Assembly: GCA_022803075.1 (NCBI GenBank)
Contig: JAFFTF010000002.1
Span: 164,090-228,089, forward strand
DNA: 64,000 nt
Origin: Micrococcales bacterium 31B
GTDB taxonomy: Bacteria; Actinomycetota; Actinomycetes; Actinomycetales; Dermabacteraceae
Reading direction: 5' to 3'
Shown here one piece after another: positions 40,453 to 49,578 of this stretch (positions within the stretch are counted from its first letter, which is position 1; every line of letters starts with the position of its first letter). The position numbers and the translations under genes are program-made. A model generated the notes under the pieces. The model saw nothing but the letters and a program-made list of their open reading frames with translations. It made no database searches and was not told the DNA's origin.

Positions 40453-41232
40453 TCACCCCAACGGCAACCGCGCCGCCTCGAAGAACACCGCGATGCGGCG
40501 CCCCTCCACCTCGTGAATGGGAATCTCCATGTCGTACACGTCCCGCAGCACCTCGGGCGTCATGATCTGTGCGGGCGTGCCCCGGTGTACCAGCTCGCCA
40601 CGTTTCATGGCCACGATGGTGTCGCTGTACACCGAGGCGAAGTTGACATCGTGAATCACGATCACAATGGTCTTGCCGAACTCCACGGCCGCGCGCCGCA
40701 GCACCGTCATCATGTCGACGGCGTGATACATGTCGAGGTTGTTGAGGGGCTCGTCGAGCAGCACGTAGTCGGTGTCCTGGCACATCACCATCGCGACGAA
40801 GGCGCGCTGCCGCTGCCCGCCCGAGAGCTCGTCGAGGTGGCGTTCGGCGAGCCCTTCGAGGTCAAAGAACGCGAGCGACCGTTCGACGTGGTCGCGGTCC
40901 TCCACGGTGGGCCGGCCCTTCGAGTGGGGGTAGCGACCGAACGTGACCAGCTCGCGCACGGTCAGTCGCAGCGCCAGGTGATTGTCTTGGCGCAAAATCG
41001 CCAACTTCTTGGCGATCTCCCGCGAGGGCGTGCGCGTCACGTCGAGCCCGTCGATAGAAACGGTGCCCCCGTCGGCCGCGAGCAGACGGCTGATCATCCC
41101 GAGCAGCGTCGATTTGCCCGCCCCATTCGGCCCGATAATGCTGGTCACGCCGCCGGGCTGGAGGTCGAGCGTTACACGGTCCACCACCACCTGGGTGCCG
41201 TACCGCTTCACAAGGTCGAGGGTCTCAATCAC
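40453..41232 (-). CDS. Siderophore ABC importer, ATP-binding protein (FepC-like)
   Basis: A 259-residue ABC ATPase of the iron-siderophore/B12 (FecE/FepC) type. Walker A is GPNGAGKST near residue 35, followed by LAILRQDNHLALRLTV with the Q-loop, signature LSGGQRQRA, Walker B YVLLDEPLNNLD, and the H-loop in VIHDVNF. It follows the permease gene with a 4-base overlap and is the last gene of the four-gene importer operon. Confidence 0.92.
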   Translation of the reverse strand: MIETLDLVKRYGTQVVVDRVTLDLQPGGVTSIIGPNGAGKSTLLGMISRLLAADGGTVSIDGLDVTRTPSREIAKKLAILRQDNHLALRLTVRELVTFGRYPHSKGRPTVEDRDHVERSLAFFDLEGLAERHLDELSGGQRQRAFVAMVMCQDTDYVLLDEPLNNLDMYHAVDMMTVLRRAAVEFGKTIVIVIHDVNFASVYSDTIVAMKRGELVHRGTPAQIMTPEVLRDVYDMEIPIHEVEGRRIAVFFEAARLPLG

Positions 41233-42239
41233 AGGCTTTTCTTTCGCAGCAGGAGCAGCACGAACACGAGTCCGCCCGCAAAATCAATCACGATCGAGAG
41301 CGCAGTGTTGTAGTTAAACACGTGCTGCACGATCATTTGCCCGCCCACCAGACACACCGCGCCCGCGAGCACCGCGGCGGGGATGGTGTAGGCGTGGCGA
41401 TGCGTGCCCGTCAGCGAGTACGCGAGGTGCGCCACCAGCAGCCCGAAGAACGTGGTCGGCCCCACCAGGGCTGTCGACACCGACACCAGAATCGACACGG
41501 CGATCAGCACCTTCAACACGAGCGCGCGGTGATTCACGCCGAGGCTCGTGGCGGCGCTGCGACCGAGGCCCGCGCAGTCAAGCTGGTGCCGGAGCGTCCA
41601 CAAGTACCCGCACGTGAGCAGAATCAGGGCGGTCGAGACACCCAGCAGGGTGGGGTCGACGGCGTTAAAGCTGGCGAAGAACATGTCTTGCAGCACGATG
41701 AACGCATCGGGGCTCAGCATGCGGTTGGCGAGGCCCGAGCCGGAGCGAAACACGCCGCCCAGGATGATTCCGATCAGCAGCAGCGCGTGGAGCGTGCGCC
41801 GCGCCCCGATCAGCAGCCAGCCGAATAGCGCCACGCTGAATGCCACCATCAGCCCGGCGTTCAGGCCAAAGATGGCGTAGGGGTTTTGCGCGAACACCGA
41901 GATGCCGAGCGTGAACACCAGCACCGTTTGAATGAGCACGTACAGCGCGTCGAAACCCATGATCGACGGCGTGAGAATGCGATTCTCGGTGATCGTGTGA
42001 AACACCACGGTGCTCACGCCCACGGCCACCGCGACCAGCAGCAGCGTCGCGAGGGTGACGCGGCGGCGGCCGATCACAAACTCCCAGCTACCCACCACGT
42101 TGACCGTCATGAAAGCGACCGCGAGGGCCACCACGAGCCCCGCGAGGCCCAGCACGACCAGGGCCGGGCGACCCAGGGGGGCACGGGGGCGTCCGGCGGT
42201 AGCAAGGGGCCCGGACGCGCGCGTGGTTGCGTTGGTCAT
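41229..42239 (-). CDS. Siderophore ABC importer permease (FepG/FecD-like)
   Basis: A 336-residue FecCD-family permease with about nine hydrophobic segments, containing LGVNHRALVLKVLIAVSILV and GPTTFFGLLVAHLAYSLTG, the coupling-helix region of BtuC-like permeases. The ATG at 42239 overlaps the stop of the other permease gene (ATGA). It would form a heterodimeric channel with that permease. Confidence 0.9.
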   Translation of the reverse strand: MTNATTRASGPLATAGRPRAPLGRPALVVLGLAGLVVALAVAFMTVNVVGSWEFVIGRRRVTLATLLLVAVAVGVSTVVFHTITENRILTPSIMGFDALYVLIQTVLVFTLGISVFAQNPYAIFGLNAGLMVAFSVALFGWLLIGARRTLHALLLIGIILGGVFRSGSGLANRMLSPDAFIVLQDMFFASFNAVDPTLLGVSTALILLTCGYLWTLRHQLDCAGLGRSAATSLGVNHRALVLKVLIAVSILVSVSTALVGPTTFFGLLVAHLAYSLTGTHRHAYTIPAAVLAGAVCLVGGQMIVQHVFNYNTALSIVIDFAGGLVFVLLLLRKKSL

Positions 42240-43267
42240 CACGAGCTCGCTTTCGTGCGGCGCAGAATCATGGCGATGAACACGACGCCGCCGAGCACCC
42301 CCATGACGGTGCCAATGGGCACCTCGTAGGGGTAATTGATGACGCGCGAGAGCACGTCGCACAGCAGCACGAAGGCCGCGCCGAACACGGCGACCCACGG
42401 CAGGCCGCGCCGCACGTTATCGCCGATCAGCAACGACACCAGGTTGGGGATGATGAGGCCGACGAACGGCACCGCACCCACCGACACGACGATGACGGCG
42501 GTGACGACCGAAACCAGCACGAGGCCCGCGAGGATCACGCGGCCGTAGTGCAGGCCGAGGTTCGTGGTGAACTCGCTGCCGAGCCCCGCGACGGTGAAGC
42601 GGTCGGCCATCAGGTACGCGATGACGGTGAGCCCTCCCACGACGTACAGCATCTCGTAGCGGCCCTGCAGCACTCCCGAGAAGTCGCCAGTGGTCCATGC
42701 GCCGAGAGATTGGATGAGGTCGAGCCGATACGCGAAGAAGGTGGTGATCGAGCTGATGATGCCGCCGAGCATGATGCCGAGCAGCGGCACGATCAGGATG
42801 TTGCGCAGGGATATGCGCGCGAGGATAGCGAGAAAGAGAGCGGTGCCGCCCAGCCCGAACAGCGCGCCGAAACCCATCTTGGCGATGAGCGGGGCGGTGG
42901 GCGCGAACACTGCGACGACGAGGAGCCCGAGGCTCACGCTTTCGACCGTGCCGGCCGTCGACGGTTCGACGAACTTGTTGCGGGCCAGCATTTGCATGAT
43001 GAGGCCGACGACGGCGAGGGCCGAACCGACCAGCAGCAGGGCGAGGGTGCGGGGCAACCGCGAGACGGAGACCAAGAACCAGCCCTCGGAGGTGAAGACG
43101 TTGCCGAGGTTGACGTCGGCCACGCCGATGAACATCGAGAGCGCCGCACCTACGAGGGTGGCCGCGATCGCGGCGGGCAGGAGGTACGGCGCGGCGGCCC
43201 GCCCCCGCTGAGGGGGGCGGGCCGCGCTGTGGCCTGCGGTGGTGTGACGGTGCGCTGTCGCGCTCAT
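42239..43267 (-). CDS. Siderophore ABC importer permease (FepD/FecC-like)
   Basis: A 342-residue FecCD-family permease with about nine hydrophobic segments; LPRTLALLLVGSALAVVGLIMQMLARN at the N-terminal end and GAVPFVGLIIPNLVSLLIGDN near the C-terminus are classic family signatures. It begins directly after the binding-protein stop codon and overlaps the next permease gene by 4 bases. Confidence 0.93.
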   Translation of the reverse strand: MSATAHRHTTAGHSAARPPQRGRAAAPYLLPAAIAATLVGAALSMFIGVADVNLGNVFTSEGWFLVSVSRLPRTLALLLVGSALAVVGLIMQMLARNKFVEPSTAGTVESVSLGLLVVAVFAPTAPLIAKMGFGALFGLGGTALFLAILARISLRNILIVPLLGIMLGGIISSITTFFAYRLDLIQSLGAWTTGDFSGVLQGRYEMLYVVGGLTVIAYLMADRFTVAGLGSEFTTNLGLHYGRVILAGLVLVSVVTAVIVVSVGAVPFVGLIIPNLVSLLIGDNVRRGLPWVAVFGAAFVLLCDVLSRVINYPYEVPIGTVMGVLGGVVFIAMILRRTKASS

Positions 43268-44338
43268 TTAGAACGCCTGGGCAACTTCGTCAATCATGAC
43301 CGTGAGGTCGGGGACGCTGGCTCCGGCGAGGTACCAGCGCGCCGCGTCGATGTAGACGATCTTGTTGTTCTTGGCGGCGTCGGTCTCCTTGACCAGCGCG
43401 TTGTCGAGCACCTTCTGCGCGGCGCCCTGCGTGCCGTCGACCGCGGAGTCGCGGTCCACTACGAAGATCATGCCCGGGTTCTTCTCTTTGATGTACTCGA
43501 AGCTCACGGGGTCGCCGTGCGTGGCCTCGGTGATGTCGAGGTCGGCGGGCTTCACGCCGAGAATGTCGTGCACCACGGCGAAACGAGAACCCGCGCCGTA
43601 CGCGCTGACCTTGCCGCCGTTGACCATGATGATGAGGCCCGTGCCGGCGGCCTCGGCCTGGGGCTTGACCTCATCGATCTTCGCCTGGAGCTCGTCGAGC
43701 AGGGCCTTCGCCTCGGCCTGCTTGCCGAACACCGTGCCGAGGGTGGTCGTGTTGTTTTGCACCGATTCGAGGTACTTGGCATTGTCGACCGAAAGGTCGA
43801 TGGTGGTCGCTATCTTCGACGCCTCGGGGTAGGCGGCGGCGCTGCGGCCCGAAAGAATGATGAGGTCGGGCGTGGCCTCGTTGACCTTCTCGTAATTGGG
43901 CTCCTGCAGGGTGCCGGCATCGAGGTAGGTTTCGGCGCTGTACTTTTCGAGGAACTTCGGCACGTTCGCCTTGGGCAGGCCGATGGGCTCCACGCCGAGG
44001 GCGTTCATGGTTTGCAGCGACGAGAAGTCCATGGTGATCACCTTGGTGGGGGCGGCCGCGATCTCGGCGGTGCCCTGCTTATGGGTGATGCTGACGGGGT
44101 AGGTACCGGACGCTCCGGCGCCCGCGTTGGCAGCGGCCCCGCCGCTGGTTGCGCCCGCATCGGTGGTTGCGTCGCCCGACGAACATGCGGCGAGGGCGAG
44201 GGCTGCGGCGGCGGCGCCGAACGCACCGAGAGCGCCGCGGCGGCTGAGGCTCGTGGTCGTGAATGACTTCGCGGCGGGTTCGCTGAACTGCTGCGATGCG
44301 GATGACAGGCGGGGAGTACCCGTGGAGGAGCGACGCAT
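43268..44338 (-). CDS. Siderophore-binding lipoprotein of the ABC importer
   Basis: A 356-residue substrate-binding protein of the FatB/CeuE/YclQ type. SRRGALGAFGAAAAALALAAC contains a lipobox ending in Cys52 and a twin-arginine-like start. The binding fold shows EPIGLPKANVPKFLE, TPDLIILSGRSAA, and a long linking helix, typical of cluster A binding proteins. It is first in the importer operon; a DtxR/IdeR-like box lies 33 bases upstream, indicating iron repression. Catecholate siderophores are likely by family, but unproven. Confidence 0.92.
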   Translation of the reverse strand: MRRSSTGTPRLSSASQQFSEPAAKSFTTTSLSRRGALGAFGAAAAALALAACSSGDATTDAGATSGGAAANAGAGASGTYPVSITHKQGTAEIAAAPTKVITMDFSSLQTMNALGVEPIGLPKANVPKFLEKYSAETYLDAGTLQEPNYEKVNEATPDLIILSGRSAAAYPEASKIATTIDLSVDNAKYLESVQNNTTTLGTVFGKQAEAKALLDELQAKIDEVKPQAEAAGTGLIIMVNGGKVSAYGAGSRFAVVHDILGVKPADLDITEATHGDPVSFEYIKEKNPGMIFVVDRDSAVDGTQGAAQKVLDNALVKETDAAKNNKIVYIDAARWYLAGASVPDLTVMIDEVAQAF

Positions 44339-44368
44339 GACTGCCTTTCGTACGTAAGTATCGGGATT

Positions 44369-44387
44369 GCTTAGGACAGCCTAACCA
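44369..44387 (-). promoter_or_regulatory. DtxR/IdeR-like iron box upstream of the siderophore importer
   Basis: The sequence gcTTAGGacagCCTAAcc contains perfect arms TTAGG/CCTAA and the CCTAACC edge of the actinobacterial iron box TTAGGTTAG-CTAACCTAA. It lies 33-49 bases before the binding-protein start, consistent with iron-dependent repression. Confidence 0.7.
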
Positions 44388-44440
44388 ATATGCAGCACGT
44401 CCATGTCAAAGGAGCCCGTCGATTGCCTGCAAGAATGCGC

Positions 44441-44477
44441 TGAACCCGCAGGTCAGCGCCGCTGACCTGCGGGTTCA
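44441..44477 (-). terminator. Strong terminator after the beta-propeller protein gene
   Basis: A perfect 17-bp stem (TGAACCCGCAGGTCAGC with its complement) and a GCC loop, between the stop codon of the PD40-repeat gene and the start of the siderophore operon. Confidence 0.85.
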
Positions 44478-44542
44478 TGCGTTATGCGAACTACGTCACG
44501 CTTGCAGTGAACGCTTCGACACGAGTGTGTCGGGCGCCAGAT

Positions 44543-45541
44543 TTAGCTCCCCACCCGCGGATACGCGACATACGCGAAGGCGCTCCCGTCGGGAGCCCAG
44601 CTCGCGACGTTCACCGTGCCCTGCCCGCCGAACAGCGAGACCAGGGTGCGGGGCGCTGGAGACCCGGCCACTGGAGCGTCCGGCCCGCCCTCGCCCAGGT
44701 CGAGCACGCGCAACTCGACCGGCAGGTTCGGCGGATGCCCGAGGGTGCCCGGCGGGTAGCTGAGGTACAGCAGCCAACGCCCGTCGGGCGAGACGTGGGG
44801 AAACCAGTTCACCCGCTCGTCTGCGGTCAGCTGCGTGACCTCGCCGCCGTCGGCCCGCATGCGATACACCTGGGCGTGCCCCTCGGCCGCCCCAGGCGGC
44901 ACCGCGTTGTAGAAGATGTGCCCGCCGCTCGGCGAGTACTCGGGGCCGTCGTGCGGCTCGGGGCGGTCGGTGAGCTGCTCGACTCCCCCGCCCTCCGCGT
45001 TCATCGTGAACACGTTCAGCCGCTGCGGCCGACCGTGAAAAGCCACGAACGCGAGACGCCTACCGTCGGGAGAGATGCCGTGGAGGTACCGCGCGTACAG
45101 ACCGTCGCTCGGGTCGCTGACGCGCGACCAGCCGCTGCCGTCGAGGGCCACGCGGTACAGGTGTTTGTCTTCGCCCGACCCAAACACGGCGGCGCCGCTC
45201 GGGCAGAACACGTGATCGTTGTTGAAGCCCGCATCGGGCTGGCCCGGCAGCTCGCGCAACTCGCCGCCGCCCGTGAGGTCGAGTCGATACAGAAGGCCCT
45301 CGTAATTGACGCAGAGCCACTGGTCGTGGGGTTCGGACGCCGCATACCAATTTGGCGCCTCCACCAGCTTTTCGCCAGACCGGTAGACGCACGTGTCGCG
45401 GCCCGTGGCCATCTCGACGATGCGCACCTCGCTCGACTGCCCGAGTTCGAGCTGCCGCCACGGGCGGCGCGCGGTGCCCTCGGGGATCACTTGGTCGCGC
45501 ACTGTACACATACTGTTCTGCGCCTCGTCGCTCCTGGCCAT
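44543..45541 (-). CDS. PD40-type beta-propeller protein (TolB-like)
   Basis: A 332-residue protein with repeated beta-propeller blades: SPDGRRLAFVAFHG, SPSGGHIFYNAV, SPDGRWLLYLSYPPG and APDGSAFAYVAYP are PD40 (WD40-like) motifs. No signal peptide or membrane segment is seen, so it appears cytoplasmic. Some homologues are oligogalacturonate-lyase-like or TolB-like; no catalytic residues can be assigned. Its start overlaps the polA stop (ATGA), so translation is coupled to polA. Its own terminator follows. Confidence 0.75.
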   Translation of the reverse strand: MARSDEAQNSMCTVRDQVIPEGTARRPWRQLELGQSSEVRIVEMATGRDTCVYRSGEKLVEAPNWYAASEPHDQWLCVNYEGLLYRLDLTGGGELRELPGQPDAGFNNDHVFCPSGAAVFGSGEDKHLYRVALDGSGWSRVSDPSDGLYARYLHGISPDGRRLAFVAFHGRPQRLNVFTMNAEGGGVEQLTDRPEPHDGPEYSPSGGHIFYNAVPPGAAEGHAQVYRMRADGGEVTQLTADERVNWFPHVSPDGRWLLYLSYPPGTLGHPPNLPVELRVLDLGEGGPDAPVAGSPAPRTLVSLFGGQGTVNVASWAPDGSAFAYVAYPRVGS

Positions 45542-48369
45542 CAGTGTGCCGCCGCCTGCCAGCTCTCGCCCACACCCACCGACACGTCGAGAGGCACCGA
45601 CAACTCAAACGCGTGGCCCATCTCGTGCCGCACAATCTCCTCGAGCTCGTCGCGCTCCCCCGGCGCCACCTCGAACACGAGTTCGTCGTGCACCTGCAGC
45701 ACCATGCGTGAACGCAATGACGCCTCCCGCAGCGCCGCCTGGGTATTGATCATCGCGATCTTGATGAGGTCGGCCGCCGAACCCTGAATCGGGGAGTTCA
45801 ATGCAATGCGCTCGGCGTTTTCGCGCTTGAGCCGCTGGTCTGAGGTGAGGTCGGGCAGGTAGCGGCGACGCCCCTGAATGGTCTGCGTGTAGCCGCGCTC
45901 GCGCGCCTCCTCCACGACGCGGCGCAGGTAGTCACGCACCCCGCCAAAGCGCGAGAAATAGTCGTCGCGCAGCTTGCCGGCCTCGTCGTTCGCTATCGAG
46001 AGCTGCTTCGCGAGACCAAACGTCGAAAGCCCATACGCGAGGCCGTACGACACGGCCTTGGTCTTGGATCGCATGGCACCGTCCACGCTGTCGGGGTCGA
46101 CCCCGAACACGCGCGAGGCCACGTAATTGTGCAGGTCTTCACCCGAATTAAACGCCTCGATCAGGCCCGCATCTTGAGAAAGGTGCGCCATGATGCGCAT
46201 CTCGATCTGCGAGTAGTCTGCGGTCATGAGCGACTCAAACCCCTCGCCCGCGACGAAGGCACCGCGAATGCGGCGACCGTCCGCCGAGCGCGCGGGTATG
46301 TTTTGCAGGTTGGGGTTGAACGAACTAAGCCTGCCCGTCGCCGCGGCCGTCTGCTGGAACGTCGTGTGAATGCGGCCATCGTCGCCCACCCCCTTCGTCA
46401 CCGTCTCGACAATCTGCTTCAACTTGGTGACATCGCGGTGCACCAGCAGGTGCTGCAAAAACTCGTTGCCCGTGCTGGCGAAGAGCTCATTGAGCGTATC
46501 GGCGTCGGTAGAGAAGCCCGTCTTGGTCTTGCGCAGCGGCTTGAGACCCAGTCGAGTGAACAGCACCTCTTGCAGCTGCTTGGGCGAGCCGAGATTGACC
46601 GTGTCGTCGTCGATCACGGCGTGCGCCGCGCGCCGCGCCTCGTCGGCCGCGCCGGCGAATTGAGAGTCCAACGCCGACAGCACCCCGCGGTCCACAGCGA
46701 TGCCCCCCGATTCCACCTCCACCAAAACGTGCTGCACCGGCAGTTCGAGGTTGGTCAACAGCGCCAGCGATTCGTGCTCGACCAGCTGGTCGCGCAGGGG
46801 CGGCATGAGGTCGCGAATCGCCGCCGCCCGCAGCTGCGCCGCCTCGAATGCGGCGTTGGGGTTCGCCTCGCCCTCGACATCGAGCGCGAGCTGCCCCACC
46901 GAAGCCGCCGCGTCGAGCACGCGCCCCAGCAGCTGATCGGCGAGGTACGTGAGGTCGAAATGCTTGGAGTCGGGGCGCACCAGGTACTCGGCAAGCGGCA
47001 GGTCGAAAGCCACCCCCCGCACCGTGTAGCCCAGCGATCGCAGCAGGTGAGACGTTAACTTGGCATCGTGCATGATCTTCTTGACCGAGGCGTTCCTCAG
47101 CCAGATGCCGAGCGCGGCATCGGCCTCGGGAGTCAGCGCCGTCGGGTCGATGTACGCCGTGCTGCTGCCCGAGGCCAGGGCAATCGCGTGTACCGTGCCG
47201 ACCCCCAGGTTCCATTCACCCTCGATGTGTACAGCCACGCCGCCGAGGTTAGAATCGGCCCGCGCATGCTCTCGCAGCCATTCCGCGAGGCCCGCGGTAT
47301 CGCTCGCAAACACCTGCTGGCCCGCGAGCAGATCGGCCTCGCTGACGAGACCCGCGCCGCCGCCCTCCGGCGTCTCATCGACGCCCTCGTCGTCGGGCGA
47401 CAGCAGTTCGTTCGGGACGCGCTGGCGAATCGAGCGGAAGTCGAGCTTGTTGAAGATCGCGCGAATGGCCGACTCCCGGCCCCGACCCAGGCCCATCGTG
47501 GCGGCGTCGAGACCCACCTCGAGATCGCGCACAGGCTGGTTGATCTCCTTGTTGCGCAGCACGTTGTCGACGTTATCGCGCAGGCTCTCGCCCACTTTGC
47601 CCTTGATGGCATCGCGGTTGCTCAACACACCGGCGAGGTCGTCATACAGGGCCAGCCACTTCGCGGCGGTCTTCGGCCCGACCCCGGGCACGCCCGGCAA
47701 ATTGTCGGCGCTTTCGCCCACGAGCGCCGCGTAGTCCGAGTAGAGGCGCGGGTACACGGCGTACTTTTCAAACAGGGCCTCGGGAGTGTAACGCACCAGG
47801 TCAGAGACGCCCTTGCGCGGGTATAGCACCGTCACCTTTTCGGTGATCAACTGGAACGCATCGCGGTCGCCCGAACACACCAGCACCTCGGCTCCGGCCG
47901 CGCCCACTCGCGTGGCGAGGGTCGCGATAATGTCGTCGGCCTCGTAGTTGACGTAGGTGGTCCACGCGACCCCGAGCGCGTCGAGGGCCTCCTGAATCAG
48001 CTCGATCTGCCCCTTGAATTCTTCGGGAAAAGCATCGCGACCGCCCTTGTAGTCGGGGTACTGCTCGGTGCGGAACGTGCCACCCGGCAGGTCAAACGCG
48101 ACCGCGAGGTGCGTCGGCCGTTCGTTCTTGATCAGGGTGAACACCATGCCCAAGAACCCATACACGGCGTTGGTGTGCTGGCCCGAGGCGTTCGAGAAGT
48201 TCTCGGCGGGCAGCCCGAAGAAGGCGCGAAACGCCATCGAGTGACCATCTATCAAGAGGAGCCGCTGCTCGGCTCCGAAACCCTCGAAGGGAACCGCGGG
48301 CGTCGCCGACTGGGTTGACTCGGCGGGCTGGACGGCTGGGGCGGGCTGGGTGTCAGATTCGCTACTCAC
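45541..48369 (-). CDS. polA: DNA polymerase I
   Basis: Repair and Okazaki-fragment polymerase, 942 residues. The N-terminal 5'-3' exonuclease domain has LLIDGHSMAFRAFF, YKGGRDAFPEEF and PGVPGVGPKTAAKWL. The middle 3'-5' exonuclease-like domain lacks the metal-binding DxE motif (VAVHIEGEWN instead), so proofreading is probably absent, as in mycobacterial PolA. The polymerase domain has DYSQIEMRIMAHLS, the SYGLAYGLS fingers helix and QVHDELVFE. The start is a GTG. It is divergent from the thioesterase gene and coupled to the downstream propeller gene. Confidence 0.97.
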   Translation of the reverse strand: MSSESDTQPAPAVQPAESTQSATPAVPFEGFGAEQRLLLIDGHSMAFRAFFGLPAENFSNASGQHTNAVYGFLGMVFTLIKNERPTHLAVAFDLPGGTFRTEQYPDYKGGRDAFPEEFKGQIELIQEALDALGVAWTTYVNYEADDIIATLATRVGAAGAEVLVCSGDRDAFQLITEKVTVLYPRKGVSDLVRYTPEALFEKYAVYPRLYSDYAALVGESADNLPGVPGVGPKTAAKWLALYDDLAGVLSNRDAIKGKVGESLRDNVDNVLRNKEINQPVRDLEVGLDAATMGLGRGRESAIRAIFNKLDFRSIRQRVPNELLSPDDEGVDETPEGGGAGLVSEADLLAGQQVFASDTAGLAEWLREHARADSNLGGVAVHIEGEWNLGVGTVHAIALASGSSTAYIDPTALTPEADAALGIWLRNASVKKIMHDAKLTSHLLRSLGYTVRGVAFDLPLAEYLVRPDSKHFDLTYLADQLLGRVLDAAASVGQLALDVEGEANPNAAFEAAQLRAAAIRDLMPPLRDQLVEHESLALLTNLELPVQHVLVEVESGGIAVDRGVLSALDSQFAGAADEARRAAHAVIDDDTVNLGSPKQLQEVLFTRLGLKPLRKTKTGFSTDADTLNELFASTGNEFLQHLLVHRDVTKLKQIVETVTKGVGDDGRIHTTFQQTAAATGRLSSFNPNLQNIPARSADGRRIRGAFVAGEGFESLMTADYSQIEMRIMAHLSQDAGLIEAFNSGEDLHNYVASRVFGVDPDSVDGAMRSKTKAVSYGLAYGLSTFGLAKQLSIANDEAGKLRDDYFSRFGGVRDYLRRVVEEARERGYTQTIQGRRRYLPDLTSDQRLKRENAERIALNSPIQGSAADLIKIAMINTQAALREASLRSRMVLQVHDELVFEVAPGERDELEEIVRHEMGHAFELSVPLDVSVGVGESWQAAAH

Positions 48370-48445
48370 AGCACAAGCGTAGGGTTCCCCTCCTAGATTT
48401 ATGGTGCAATCTTAGAGACCATCCCCGAACCTGCCGAAAGCGATC

Positions 48446-48931
48446 ATGACCGACTCCACCGCCGACAACGCTGTCACCGCCACCGACCCTCTCGACCCGG
48501 CCACCGTGGCGTCCGACGAGAATGCCCGTGCCGTGCTGGAATATTGCCTCGCCTCCGACACCACCCTCATCAAGGCCCTCGGAGTGCAGTTCACGCACGT
48601 CTCGGCCGACCTTTGCTCGGCAACCATGCCCGTCGCGGGCAACACTCAGCCCATGGGCCTCCTGCACGGCGGGGCCTCCCTCGCGCTCGCCGAGACCCTG
48701 GCCTCGGTCGCCGCCATGGTGCACGCGAACACGATGGGCGCACAGGCGGTCGGCACCGAGGTGAGCGGCACACACCTGCGCAGCGCCCGCAGCGGCCTCG
48801 TCACGGGCACCGCCACGGCGCTGCACAGGGGCAAGTCGACCGTCGTCTACCAGGTCGAGGTGCGCGATGACCAGCAGAAACTACTGTGCCACTCGCGGGT
48901 CTCGTGCATGATTCTGCACCCCCGCGACTAG
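48446..48931 (+). CDS. Hot-dog fold thioesterase (PaaI/MenI-like)
   Basis: A 161-residue acyl-CoA thioesterase-like protein. The motif PMGLLHGGASLALAETLAS carries the conserved His-Gly-Gly and catalytic Glu of the PaaI/4-hydroxybenzoyl-CoA thioesterase II group; GTEVSGTHLRSARSGLVTGTA follows. A 28-residue N-terminal extension precedes the fold. Its place beside polA is common in actinobacteria. Possible substrates include 1,4-dihydroxy-2-naphthoyl-CoA and phenylacetyl-type CoA esters. Confidence 0.85.
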   Translation: MTDSTADNAVTATDPLDPATVASDENARAVLEYCLASDTTLIKALGVQFTHVSADLCSATMPVAGNTQPMGLLHGGASLALAETLASVAAMVHANTMGAQAVGTEVSGTHLRSARSGLVTGTATALHRGKSTVVYQVEVRDDQQKLLCHSRVSCMILHPRD

Positions 48932-48939
48932 TCGCTACG

Positions 48940-49578
48940 TCACCCGAGGGTAATCAGCGCGTCGGCGTGTGGCTTAAACGAGGCGATGAACTCGGCGTTG
49001 CGTTCGTCCGACCCCAGCGACCACTCGCGCGCCGACTCCGCGCTCTTACCGAACGCCACGTGCCGCGCTATGAGCCGCGAATGGCGCAGCTCTTGCGGTG
49101 GCTCGATGTACCACACGGCGTCGAGGCACGCCCGCGCCCGCTGCCACGCGGGCGTCTGCACGAGCAGATAATTGCCTTCGGTGATGACGAGCGGCACCCC
49201 CCGCGGGATGCCGAGCGCCGACCCGATCGGCTCCTCCAGGTCGCGCCGAAACTCGGGCGCGTACACCACCTCGTCGGTGTCGGCGCGCAGTCGCTCGATG
49301 AGCGCCGCGTAGCCCGCCGCGTCGAACGTGTCTTCGGCACCCTTGCGGTCGCGCGCGCCGAGGTCGAGCAGCACCCGATTGGCCAGATGAAACCCGTCCA
49401 TGGGGGCCAGCATGCAGCCCTCCCCCAGTTCTGCGGCGAGCCGTTCCGCGATGGTGGATTTGCCGGCCCCGGGTGCCCCGGTCAGCCCGAGCAGCGCGCG
49501 GCGTCCGGTTTCGGACGCGCGGTCCATCAGGTCCCGCGCCGCCTCCACAATCTCGTGCCACGTCGACATCTGCTGCAC
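48940..49578 (-). CDS. P-loop kinase of the uridine kinase/PRK type (FrcK-like)
   Basis: A 212-residue kinase with Walker A GAPGAGKST at residues 34-42, PMDGFHLANRVL (residues 59 on) with the catalytic Asp, VITEGNYLLV and a DAVWYIE strand, the plan of the uridine kinase/phosphoribulokinase/PanK family. The GTG at 49578 follows CAGGAG at good spacing; the preceding stop TAG overlaps it by one base. The order binding protein, permease, single-domain ATPase, kinase matches frcBCAK of rhizobia, so it may phosphorylate the imported sugar; this is inference. Confidence 0.75.
   Translation of the reverse strand: MQQMSTWHEIVEAARDLMDRASETGRRALLGLTGAPGAGKSTIAERLAAELGEGCMLAPMDGFHLANRVLLDLGARDRKGAEDTFDAAGYAALIERLRADTDEVVYAPEFRRDLEEPIGSALGIPRGVPLVITEGNYLLVQTPAWQRARACLDAVWYIEPPQELRHSRLIARHVAFGKSAESAREWSLGSDERNAEFIASFKPHADALITLG

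Noticed and set aside
42227-44266. A 679-codon plus-strand open frame opposite the siderophore genes
   Set aside because: Antisense of well-supported permease and binding-protein genes; no family features.
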